Assembly (NCBI GenBank): GCA_900543815.1
Contig: UQST01000004.1
Location: 62,001-126,000, forward strand
Direction of reading: 5' to 3'
Origin: an uncultured Prevotellaceae bacterium
GTDB taxonomy: Bacteria > Bacteroidota > Bacteroidia > Bacteroidales > Bacteroidaceae
Length of the DNA: 64,000 nt
Below, piece after piece: positions 51,650-59,612 of the stretch; within the stretch, counting starts at the first letter, position 1; the number at the start of each line of letters is the position of its first letter. The notes below the pieces were generated by a model that was not told the DNA's origin, searched no databases, and was given only the letters and a program-made list of their open reading frames with translations. The position numbers and the translations under genes are program-made.

Positions 51650-52480
51650 ATGAATAAATTGACTTTTGTGCCCGCTGGCGGACTGGCCAATCGCATGAGG
51701 GCCACAGCCGCTGCCTACACACTGGCCAGTAGGGTGGGCTCCCCGATGAGCGCCGTCTGGTTCTGTGACTGGGCACTCAATGCCCCCTTCCATGCCCTGT
51801 TTGAGCCTGTCAGGCTCGAGGGTATGACGCTACGCGATGCCTCCTGGACTGACCGTGTGATGCTCGACCGCCCGCGCCGCAAGAACTTCTTCATTCCCCG
51901 TCTGTTCCAGCGCATCATGTTCCGAAGCGCCCTTTATGAGGCACGCATAACGCCCTTGCGCCGGCAGAACTTCGACTTCGAACAGTGGGCACGGCAGGGC
52001 AACGTCTATCTGGCATCCTACACTGGATTCCTGCCCTACGACTTCGCCCTCCTGAGGCAGCTCTTCGTGCCGCTTCCCGAGGTGGAGCGCTCCATTGCCC
52101 GCTTCACGCGACAGTTTGGCAGCCACACCATTGGCGTGCACATCCGACGCACGGACAATGTGGATTCCATACGCCAGAGTCCCACCGAGCTCTTCATTGA
52201 CGCCATCGACAGAGAGTTGCAGGCCAATCCTGCCACCACCATCTTCCTGGCCACCGACTCTGAGGCCATCAAGGACGAGATGCGCAGGCGCTACGGCGAA
52301 AGGGTGCTGACAGCCACCGAGGAGGCCGACCGTGACTCCATCGAGGGCATCAGAGGCGGCATCGTAGATATGTTCGCCCTCTCGCGCACCGATAAGATTT
52401 ACGGTTCGTTCCAGAGCTCGTTCTCCGAGTTGGCCTCGCAGATAGGCGGTGTAGAACTGCAGATCTTGAGCAAGGACTAA
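51650..52480 (+). CDS. Fucosyltransferase-like protein
   Basis: 276 residues. The N-terminal GGLANRMRA and the later IGVHIRRTDNVDSI match the donor-binding motifs of alpha-1,2/alpha-1,6 fucosyltransferases (GT11/GT23/NodZ-type GDP-fucose enzymes; the Arg pair binds GDP-fucose). A C-terminal IYGSFQSSFSELA matches the third motif. Cytoplasmic, no signal. It likely decorates the same surface glycan as the divergent cassette (inference). Confidence 0.83.
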   Translation: MNKLTFVPAGGLANRMRATAAAYTLASRVGSPMSAVWFCDWALNAPFHALFEPVRLEGMTLRDASWTDRVMLDRPRRKNFFIPRLFQRIMFRSALYEARITPLRRQNFDFEQWARQGNVYLASYTGFLPYDFALLRQLFVPLPEVERSIARFTRQFGSHTIGVHIRRTDNVDSIRQSPTELFIDAIDRELQANPATTIFLATDSEAIKDEMRRRYGERVLTATEEADRDSIEGIRGGIVDMFALSRTDKIYGSFQSSFSELASQIGGVELQILSKD

Positions 52481-52500
52481 AACTGGCTCAACCGTATAAT

Positions 52501-52541
52501 CGCGGACTGGCGTGGGATAGAGACTCCCGCGCCGGTCCGCG
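52501..52541 (+). terminator. Terminator of fucosyltransferase-like gene
   Basis: CGCGGACTGGCGTGGGA pairs with TCCCGCGCCGGTCCGCG over 17 bp (two G-T pairs) with a 7-base loop; tail CTTGTGTTTTC. Confidence 0.88.
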
Positions 52542-52840
52542 CTTGTGTTTTCTTTGCCCGTTGCACCGCACTGCGCTTCGCGGTTGAAGGTCGCCTCTTG
52601 TCATCCCCACCCCACTTCGTTGCCATGTGCAATGTTTCAGCGCCACAGCGCCGTCCCGCTCCTTAATCCCTCGTCCTGCATTCTCAAGCATGGCGAAGCA
52701 AGCCTTTTGATGCCAGCCTCTGGGTTCCTGATTGTTCCGTGTCGTGCATGGGACAGATTCTTCTGCCCTTATCTGAAGTGAGGATGCGTTTTCCCGGTTG
52801 CTGTCCTCTGTCCTGTAGTTGTCAGAGGAGCATGGAGCAA

Positions 52841-52876
52841 AGAAAAAGGAAGCAAGGAGGATGTCCTTGCTTCCTT
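52841..52876 (-). terminator. Terminator of HEAT/DUF1080 gene
   Basis: AAGGAAGCAAGGA and TCCTTGCTTCCTT form a perfect 13-bp stem with a 5-base loop; the minus strand continues TTTTTCT. Confidence 0.9.
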
Positions 52877-52893
52877 ATATATATACGCGCGCG
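52875..52893. repeat. AT/GC alternating tract, copy 4
   Basis: TTATATATATACGCGCGCG: an alternating pyrimidine-purine run directly abutting the terminator stem. Confidence 0.55.
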
Positions 52894-52981
52894 TGAGACA
52901 TTGTCCTTGATTGCGCGTTGCGGTAGAGGTGCTGCGCGAATGGGTCATGGGAGACCTGCCCGCGCATAGCCTTGCCTGCAG

Positions 52982-55399
52982 TTATCTTCTGGCCTTACCC
53001 TTCTTGGCCTGCTTCTGGGCAGTGAGATCGAGCACGCGCACGTTGCGGAACTTCACTCCGGCACCATGTCCAAGGAAGCCAATGTGGCCGGTCTTATTGA
53101 ACATACCGGGATGGTTGCGGTGATCTACGGTGTAGGGATTCTTGTCGCTTCCGTTGGGGTCCACGTTGTGACCCTGGCAGGCCTTGCGTACGTCGCCATC
53201 CACAATCACCTCGCCGTTCACAGTCACTGTGATGTGGTCGCCCACCACGCGTATTTCCTCGTAGCTCCATTCGCCCAGAGGCTTGTGCTTGATGCGCTTT
53301 GCGGGAATCACGCCATACACTGAACCGTGTACCTGATACTCGTGCAGACCAGCATAGATGGGGTCATCGTGATCCAGAATCTGCGATTCACACATACCAT
53401 AGTATGCGGCATCCACACCCATGGGAGTGCGTATGCCCACGCCGTTGTTCACGCCGGGACGCACGAAGCAGAACTCAAAGCGGAACACGAAATCCTGATA
53501 CTCCTTCACGGTGTAGAGGTTGCTCTCGTTGCCGTAGTTGGCTGTCACGTAGATGCAGCCGTTGATGGGCACATAGCCCACCTTGTTGCCGGTCCACTTG
53601 TCCAGGTTTGTGCCGTCGAAGAGAATCTCGTAACCCTCCTTCTTCTCCTCATCGGAGAGGGTGAAGATGGGTGATGGCTGCATCTCGGCCAGCATCTTCT
53701 TGATCTCATCCACTGCGTAACCGTCGTCGGCGCTGCCGTGTGCCTTGATGATGTCGGAAGCCTTGGCCATGTTGGCCTTCACGATGTCATATTCGATGTC
53801 CTCCTTTGTCTGCTTCAGGATACCCTTCTCGGCCAGTGCAGCCTGGTAGTTGATAGCCTTGTCGTCGAGGCACTTGCCCACGGCGATGAATGCGTTGCGG
53901 GTGGGGGTGTTGCCCAGTGCCTTCAGCACCAGAGTCTTGCTCTTGCTGCTCTTGGCGATGCCCAGTGCACCCACGAGGCGCTCGCTGCGCTTGTCGATAT
54001 CGCCTTCCTTCTCGCTCACCAGGCTCACATACTTGGCCAGTGCGCCCTCATCTCCGGCCTGGGCAGCCTTGAGCAGAGGAGCAGTTGCCTTGTAGTTGGT
54101 GCTCTGCTTCAGCGCTTCCAGAGCCTCGGCACTCTTGCTCTTCTCCCATATGCCCTGCAGTTCGTCCACCGATGCATCGGTGCCTGTGGCTGCCAGCACG
54201 GGATAGAAGCGAGCCTGCTTGCTGGCCTTCTTCATCTCTGCACTGAGTGTCTTGTGCTGGGCATCAGCGTTCTGTGAAGCCACGCTTGCGCGCAGGGCGT
54301 TCTGCCAAGCCTTCACCTGAGCCTCGGGTGCCTTGTCGAGACGTGCTGCCACAGCTGCTGCGTTCTTTGCGCTAACCACGCTGGGCAGTGCCTTCAGTGC
54401 GGCTTCTGCCACGTCGGACTCCTTACTGTCGCACAGAGCAAGCGCCTGGTCGGCCACACTCTTGAGGTGGCGGTTGCCTGCCAACTGGAGCAAAGCCTCC
54501 TGGCGGTCGCTTGTCTTGGCAGCTGCAAGGGCCTTGCTCACCATGTCGTTGAGGTCACCCTTGAAGCACTTGAGTGCCTGCTGGGCCTCCTCATCGTTGT
54601 CGGTGCCTATCTGTGCCAGCAGCACTTCGGCAGCGTCATCGCCTCCGATGCGTCCCAGAGCCTCGATGGCAGCCTCGGCCACATCGCCGCCCTTCTTGAC
54701 GGCCTTTATCAGCAGGGGCTTCTGACTGGCCAGTCCGTTCTCGCCCAGCCAGTTGATGATATCCACCTTGCCCTCTTCCTTGCATGAAGAAAACTTCTTG
54801 GCCACCTTCTGAGCCAGTTCGTCGTTGGCCAGCTTGTGGTCTGTGGCATAGTTGAGAGCCTGCATGCGCAGTGCGTGGTCCTTGCTCTTGAGGGTCTTCA
54901 CCACCTGGTCGCCGGCCTGGTCACCCAGCTTCACCAGCTGGTCATAAGCCTCGGCATATACGGGTGCACCGGTGTGGGCGGTATAGGTCACGTCGTTCTT
55001 CTTGGAGAGCATGCGCAACTGAGCCTCGAGGAACTGCTTCGCGGTCTTGTCGGCAGCCTTGGGGATGGCGTTCTGCAGACCCTTGGCCACAGCCTCGCTG
55101 TACTTTGCGTTGGTCGATGCAAAGTTCACTGCACCGCTGATGGCATACTCTACCATGTTGTTGGTATGCTTCTCTGCGGGCTGCAGCATGGCTGCCAGCA
55201 TCTCTATGGATACGGGTGCGGCCTGCACCAGAGGCTCCATCTCGCGGTTGTAATCGGCCTGTGACTGTATGGGCATCAGTGCAAGTACGTCCTGCACGAT
55301 GGTCTCGGGTTTCCTCTGACGAGCGTCCTGCGCGCTCAGAGGTGCGGCTGCCAGCATCATGATGCAGGCTGCCGATATGATGGAAATGCTCTTTATCAT
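52982..55399 (-). CDS. Exported HEAT-repeat protein with C-terminal DUF1080 (3-keto-glycoside hydrolase-like) domain
   Basis: 805 residues with signal peptide (ACIMMLAAAPLSAQ). Residues 25-580 are Ala-rich helical repeats of HEAT type (for example AEAAIEALGRIGGDDAAEVLLAQIG). Residues about 600-795 are a DUF1080 beta-sandwich (YEILFDGTNLDKWTGN, GNESNLYTVKEYQDFVFRFEF, HEYQVHGSVYGVIPA, GHIGFLGHGAGVKFRNVRV). DUF1080 proteins hydrolyse 3-keto-glycosides. It follows a Gfo/Idh/MocA oxidoreductase by 36 bases, the enzyme type that would make such keto sugars; the joint pathway is inference. Confidence 0.87.
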   Translation of the reverse strand: MIKSISIISAACIMMLAAAPLSAQDARQRKPETIVQDVLALMPIQSQADYNREMEPLVQAAPVSIEMLAAMLQPAEKHTNNMVEYAISGAVNFASTNAKYSEAVAKGLQNAIPKAADKTAKQFLEAQLRMLSKKNDVTYTAHTGAPVYAEAYDQLVKLGDQAGDQVVKTLKSKDHALRMQALNYATDHKLANDELAQKVAKKFSSCKEEGKVDIINWLGENGLASQKPLLIKAVKKGGDVAEAAIEALGRIGGDDAAEVLLAQIGTDNDEEAQQALKCFKGDLNDMVSKALAAAKTSDRQEALLQLAGNRHLKSVADQALALCDSKESDVAEAALKALPSVVSAKNAAAVAARLDKAPEAQVKAWQNALRASVASQNADAQHKTLSAEMKKASKQARFYPVLAATGTDASVDELQGIWEKSKSAEALEALKQSTNYKATAPLLKAAQAGDEGALAKYVSLVSEKEGDIDKRSERLVGALGIAKSSKSKTLVLKALGNTPTRNAFIAVGKCLDDKAINYQAALAEKGILKQTKEDIEYDIVKANMAKASDIIKAHGSADDGYAVDEIKKMLAEMQPSPIFTLSDEEKKEGYEILFDGTNLDKWTGNKVGYVPINGCIYVTANYGNESNLYTVKEYQDFVFRFEFCFVRPGVNNGVGIRTPMGVDAAYYGMCESQILDHDDPIYAGLHEYQVHGSVYGVIPAKRIKHKPLGEWSYEEIRVVGDHITVTVNGEVIVDGDVRKACQGHNVDPNGSDKNPYTVDHRNHPGMFNKTGHIGFLGHGAGVKFRNVRVLDLTAQKQAKKGKARR

Positions 55400-55435
55400 G
55401 TTTCCTTATCTTGTTCGTTTGGGTTAGACATAGGG

Positions 55436-56740
55436 TTAGATCAGCTTGCCCCACTCGCCGCGCATGGGCTGGAATACCAGTCGGTTGGCTGCGTCATCGT
55501 TGATGAAGGTCTGAGTCTTGGGGTCGAAGTTGAGCGTGCGGTTGAGTCGCAGGGCGCACACACCCATGTTGACGATGGTGGCGCTGTGGTGTCCGTTGCT
55601 CTCGTTAAGGGCAAACTGGCGGCGTGAACGCACGCAGTCGAGGAAGTCGGTCTGGCGTGGTGCGGGGTCGGGAAGCTCGTTGATGATCTCCTGCACGTTG
55701 GGAATGGTGCACTCGAAGCCCTTATACACTTTGCCCTTGGGACCCTCGATGTAGGGAACCTTGCCCTTGCTCTCGAATCCTTCGCCCTCCAGGATGATCT
55801 GGCAACCGTCGGCGTAGGTGTAGGTGATGCTCCTCCATATGCCCACGGCATCGGGATGCTGCTGCGGTGCATCCACTTCCACCTTCACGGGGAACTCGTC
55901 GTCCTTGCCCAGGAAGTACTGTACGGGGTCGATGTAATGCTGTCCCATGTCACCCAGTCCGCCGCCGTCATAGTCCCAGTAGCCGCGGAAGGTCTGGTGC
56001 ACACGGTGCTTGTTGTAGGGCTTGTAGGGTGCCGGGCCGAGCCAGAGGTCGTAGTCCAGCTCCTTGGGGATGGGCTGCACCTCCAGGTTCTCCTTGCCTG
56101 TCCAGAAGAACTTCCACGTAAAGCCGGTGGCTCCACTGATGCGCACCTTGAGGGGCCAGCCCAGCAGTCCGCTATCCACAAGCTTCTTCAGGGGCTTCAC
56201 CTCAGTGCCCAGTCCGTAGAAGGTGTCCTTGAAGCGGAACCAGGTATCGAGTCGGAAGATGCGTCCGTTGCGCTTGATGGCCTCCTCCACACGGCGTCCT
56301 TCGCCGATGGTACGTGTCATGGGCTTCTCGCACAGGATGTCCTTGCCTGCGTTGGCAGCCTCTACGGCCATGATGCCATGCCAGTGTGATGGTGTGGCGA
56401 TGTGCACGATATCCACGTTGGGGTCGTGTATGAGCTCACGGAAATCATGGTATGCCTTCACTGTCTCGCCGAAGCTCTTCTTGGCGGCAGCCACTGCCGA
56501 GTCGAGGTGATTCTGGTCCACATCGCACAGGGCCACCATGCGGCAGCGCTCGTCGCTCTGGAAGTGGAGCTCGCTACGGCCTATGCCACCCACACCTATG
56601 ATGCCTCGTGTGAGTTGGTCACTCGGAGCCACATAGTTGTTGGCTCCCCCCATCTTGCCCAGCACTTGGCGGGGAAGGACGGTGAAGAGTGCAGACGCGG
56701 CTGCTGTTCTCTTCAGGAAACTTCTTCTGTTTACAGTCAT
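55436..56740 (-). CDS. Exported Gfo/Idh/MocA-family oxidoreductase
   Basis: 434 residues. The N-terminus NRRSFLKRTAAASALFTVLP is a Tat-like signal (RRSFLK), so the enzyme is probably exported folded with its cofactor. Rossmann domain: RGIIGVGGIGRSELHF, VALCDVD, HIATPSHWHGIMAVEAANAGKDILCEKPM (catalytic Lys in CEKP). The C-terminal substrate domain has GGLGDMGQHYIDP. Likely an NAD(P)-dependent sugar or glycoside oxidoreductase, working with the downstream DUF1080 protein. Confidence 0.9.
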   Translation of the reverse strand: MTVNRRSFLKRTAAASALFTVLPRQVLGKMGGANNYVAPSDQLTRGIIGVGGIGRSELHFQSDERCRMVALCDVDQNHLDSAVAAAKKSFGETVKAYHDFRELIHDPNVDIVHIATPSHWHGIMAVEAANAGKDILCEKPMTRTIGEGRRVEEAIKRNGRIFRLDTWFRFKDTFYGLGTEVKPLKKLVDSGLLGWPLKVRISGATGFTWKFFWTGKENLEVQPIPKELDYDLWLGPAPYKPYNKHRVHQTFRGYWDYDGGGLGDMGQHYIDPVQYFLGKDDEFPVKVEVDAPQQHPDAVGIWRSITYTYADGCQIILEGEGFESKGKVPYIEGPKGKVYKGFECTIPNVQEIINELPDPAPRQTDFLDCVRSRRQFALNESNGHHSATIVNMGVCALRLNRTLNFDPKTQTFINDDAANRLVFQPMRGEWGKLI

Positions 56741-57102
56741 GTTGTTTTAGGATTGTATATGTTACTGCTTTGTATTGCTTTTTGTGAGCCAGTGCGCTTG
56801 CTTTCTGCATGTCGTGCAGTTGGCTGTGGGGTTTGGGTCTTTGTATCGGTTGCCCTTCAGGACGCTTCTTGCGGCTGCATGTTACTCGCGTGCGCACATT
56901 CTTTCGTCAAAGTTACTCATTTAATGTGGAATGGTGGCCGTCCCAGGGTAAATTCTTTCGTTAAACCTTGCAAATTGTTGCTTTTGGCAGGCCAAATGTC
57001 TCCTTATTTATATATAAAGGGGTGTTTTTTCCATACGACCACGCTTGGGGAGGTGCAGAATGTGGGCTTTCTCCTGTTGGCACCGCTTTCCTTTCATAAA
57101 GC

Positions 57103-57180
57103 GCACTGCGGTGCGATGGCTGGCGCAGCGCGCTGCGTAGGGCGATGCAGTGCGCTCCGATGGCTGGTGCAGTGCGCTGC
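57103..57180 (+). repeat. Four-palindrome 22-bp-pitch element, copy 7
   Basis: Units at 57103, 57125, 57147 and 57169 (GCACTGCGGTGC, GCAGCGCGCTGC, GCAGTGCGCTCC, GCAGTGCGCTGC), followed by ACTTTTTC. The only copy between divergent genes. Confidence 0.9.
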
Positions 57181-57350
57181 ACTTTTTCTCCCGATAATCT
57201 CCGCCTGTCTGCCTGCTGCATTTCTGCTTTGGGGCAAATAAACCTCTGGATTTCTCTTTGTTGCCTGCTCTGGTGGATGAAAAAATGTGGATTGTAGAGG
57301 AAAAGTGCATGAGAAAGGCTTGGGGATGGGGATGGTTGGGGGAATATTTG

Positions 57351-57358
57351 TACCTTTG
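57351..57358 (+). promoter_or_regulatory. Promoter -7 element of acyltransferase gene
   Basis: TACCTTTG; no convincing -33 box. Start near 57365. Confidence 0.62.
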
Positions 57359-57468
57359 TCCCCGAAGGACTTCGGTGGCCGAGGGCTGCCGGTGTACCTT
57401 GCAGGCGGGATGAGGCATTCGGAAGAGGCCTGAATCCGCCCTTGGACAGTCTCAACGTACTAGTAAAT

Positions 57469-58578
57469 ATGGAAAAAAAGCAGAAAGCGAGAAACCACGC
57501 ATTCGACATCCTGTGCGGCATCTGTATTGTGCGCATGGTCACCCTGCACATCATGACGCTCACAGGACAGCGTGACCAGGTGTGGTGGCAGGAGGTTATG
57601 CAGTGGACCTATTACTTCATGAGCTTCTTCTTCTTCAAGGCTGGTTACTTCTGCCGCAGCGTTGGCGGTCGCAACAGAGCCTATCTCATCGACCGCAGCC
57701 AGCGGTTGCTTGCCCCCTACTTGTCGAGTGCCTTCATCGGCCTGCTCGTCTATTTCTCCTTCTACTACCCGCTCAAGAACAAGTACGGGCATTTTGTGGA
57801 GGACATCTCATGGAGCCAGCTCTACAAGACGAGCGGTGTGTATGGCAATACCCCTATATGGTTCCTCTTCTCCTTCTTCTGTATGTATGTGGTGGCGCAT
57901 TTCACCGAGAAGGTGCGCTATCTGCGCTGGGTGTGGGCGCTGGGGCCGCTGATGAGCTGGTGGCTGTGGACTCAGGGCAACCCCTTATACATGAGCGTCA
58001 ACAATGTCTTCATGGGTCTCTTCTTCTTCTACCTTGGTCACATGTGGCACTGGGCTATGGAGAAGTTCGGCGACAGGCGCATGCTTCTCTTTTCGACAGT
58101 CCTTGTGGTGGCTGCCGCAGTGGGCAATGTGCTTCTGCCGGGGCAGTATGCCATGAGTTCCAATACCTTCACGGGCCATTCCCTCATGGCGGTGGTCAAT
58201 GCCACTCTGGCGCTCTGCGGTCTGTCGGGCATCCTGCTCGCTACCCACGTCAGACGCGTCCCCTGGCTCTGCTATATAGGCGAGCACAGCATGGTATATT
58301 TCCTTCTGCATTACCCCATGCTGTATTTCTACAAGTTCACACACCTCTGCTTCGGTAGGGGTATCTATCGTCATCCCGATGATGCAATCATCCTCATCCC
58401 GGTCATCTTCTGCATCTGTTCGTGGCTGGTGCCCTATGTGGAGCAGTTGCCATGGTTGAGCGGGCGATGGGGCAAGCCTAATCCTGCCCGGGTGGCAGCG
58501 GCAAGTGCACCACAGCCCTCGGCAGAGCCTGCTAGGGAAAAAATGCCTGCCCAAGACGAGGCAGTGCCAAATAAATAA
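57469..58578 (+). CDS. Acyltransferase 3-family membrane protein (sugar O-acetylase-like)
   Basis: 369 residues with about ten membrane helices. KARNHAFDILCGICIVRMVTLHI is the family opening (catalytic His expected in this helix) and PIWFLFSFFCMYVV the second landmark. These integral enzymes O-acetylate surface polysaccharides from cytoplasmic acetyl-CoA. Followed by three glycosyltransferases, so it probably belongs to a surface glycan block. Ends with a Pro/Ala-rich cytoplasmic tail. Start 57469 (MEKKQKARNH) rather than 57442. Confidence 0.87.
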   Translation: MEKKQKARNHAFDILCGICIVRMVTLHIMTLTGQRDQVWWQEVMQWTYYFMSFFFFKAGYFCRSVGGRNRAYLIDRSQRLLAPYLSSAFIGLLVYFSFYYPLKNKYGHFVEDISWSQLYKTSGVYGNTPIWFLFSFFCMYVVAHFTEKVRYLRWVWALGPLMSWWLWTQGNPLYMSVNNVFMGLFFFYLGHMWHWAMEKFGDRRMLLFSTVLVVAAAVGNVLLPGQYAMSSNTFTGHSLMAVVNATLALCGLSGILLATHVRRVPWLCYIGEHSMVYFLLHYPMLYFYKFTHLCFGRGIYRHPDDAIILIPVIFCICSWLVPYVEQLPWLSGRWGKPNPARVAAASAPQPSAEPAREKMPAQDEAVPNK

Positions 58579-58580
58579 GG

Positions 58581-58588
58581 TATATTTG
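58581..58588 (+). promoter_or_regulatory. Promoter -7 element with predicted leaderless start
   Basis: TATATTTG lies 7 bases before the ATG at 58596, so the transcript would begin at or next to the start codon. Confidence 0.6.
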
Positions 58589-58595
58589 CAGTGCG

Positions 58596-59612
58596 ATGAA
58601 AGATTCACTGGTGGACGTATCCGTCCTTATGCTGTTCTTCAACCGCCCCGAGCCTCTCAAGAAGGTCTTCGAGCAAGTGCAAAGGGCGAGGCCTGCACGG
58701 CTGTTCCTCTATCAGGACGGCCCCAGGAACGAGGCTGATATGCCCGGCATCATGGCGTGTAGGCAGGTGGTGAGTGCGATAGACTGGGATTGCGAGGTGC
58801 ACCAATGCTACCAGCCTACCAATTACGGTTGCGATCCGTCGGGCTTCATGTCGCAGCAGTGGGCCTTCTCGATGACCGACAAGTGCATTGTGCTCGAGGA
58901 TGATGTGGTGCCCTCACCCACCTTCTTCACCTTCTGCAAGGAGATGCTCGACCGCTACGAGCACGATGAGCGGGTGGGCATGATAGCCGGCTTCAACACC
59001 GACGAGCGTACGCCCGATGTGAGCGACGACTATTTCTTCACCACCAACTTCAGTATCTGGGGTTGGGCATCGTGGAGCCGTGTCATAGGCAAGCGCTCTG
59101 CCGACTACGCTTTCCTGGATGACGCCGAGGCGGTAAGCCGCCTGCAGGCACTCGCCGAGGAGCGTAAGTTGAGGCGTGATTTCCTGCCCATGTGCCAGGC
59201 ACACAGGCTGTCGGGCAAGGCTTATTTTGAAACCATCTTCCAGTCACAGCTATTGCTCCAGTCGCAGATGACCATCGTTCCGCGTGTGAATATGATTAAC
59301 AATGTGGGCGTAACCGATGATTCCACCCATTTCGCAGGCAGCATCAGCACCCTGCCGCACGGCTACAGGCGCATCTTCACCATGGGCCGTTACGACCTGG
59401 AGTTCCCTCTGAAGCATCCACGATATGTGGTGGAACACGTGGAATACCGTCATCGTGTGTATCGCACGATGGGTTGGCGCAGCCCTTGGATAAAGGTGGG
59501 CCGCTCCTTGGAGGAGCTTTACCTCAATGTGAAACACGGCAACTGGGCCTTCATCGCCCAGTCTGTCAGGAACCGCATCCGCAAATGGATGGGAAAGACA
59601 GCATACAGATGA
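58596..59612 (+). CDS. Nucleotide-diphospho-sugar glycosyltransferase (GT-A fold)
   Basis: 338 residues. VSVLMLFFNRPEPLKKVFEQVQ, LFLYQDGPR and CIVLEDDVVPSPTFFTF (DxD-like metal site EDD) show a GT-A family 2-like fold; NFSIWGWASWSRVIGK is typical of a Bacteroidetes subgroup. Cytoplasmic. Its stop overlaps the ATG of the next glycosyltransferase (ATGA). Acceptor and sugar unknown. Confidence 0.85.
   Translation: MKDSLVDVSVLMLFFNRPEPLKKVFEQVQRARPARLFLYQDGPRNEADMPGIMACRQVVSAIDWDCEVHQCYQPTNYGCDPSGFMSQQWAFSMTDKCIVLEDDVVPSPTFFTFCKEMLDRYEHDERVGMIAGFNTDERTPDVSDDYFFTTNFSIWGWASWSRVIGKRSADYAFLDDAEAVSRLQALAEERKLRRDFLPMCQAHRLSGKAYFETIFQSQLLLQSQMTIVPRVNMINNVGVTDDSTHFAGSISTLPHGYRRIFTMGRYDLEFPLKHPRYVVEHVEYRHRVYRTMGWRSPWIKVGRSLEELYLNVKHGNWAFIAQSVRNRIRKWMGKTAYR

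Larger units (their letters stand above)
52481..52981. other. Intergenic space between convergent genes
   Basis: 501 bases with two terminators (52501-52541 and 52841-52876), an AT/GC tract (52875-52893) and a lone palindrome unit GCACCGCACTGC at 52563-52574, perhaps a decayed four-unit element. Nothing else is seen. Confidence 0.65.
56741..57468. other. Divergent intergenic space with repeat and structured leader
   Basis: 728 bases. A minus-strand TAACTTTG (56915-56908) can serve the oxidoreductase gene; a four-palindrome element lies at 57103-57180; a plus-strand TACCTTTG (57351-57358) serves the acyltransferase with a leader of about 105 bases that begins with a CCGAAG/CTTCGG hairpin (57362-57375) and has a second stem GGCGGGAT/ATCCGCC (57402-57440). 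Confidence 0.65.

Noticed and set aside
4599..57180. Four-unit arrays as small CRISPR arrays
   Set aside because: Linkers of 10 bp are too short for spacers and are conserved between arrays; no cas genes are present.
56402..57241. 279-codon plus-strand ORF over the start of the oxidoreductase gene
   Set aside because: Half is antisense to the Gfo/Idh gene and half runs through promoters and the palindromic repeat.
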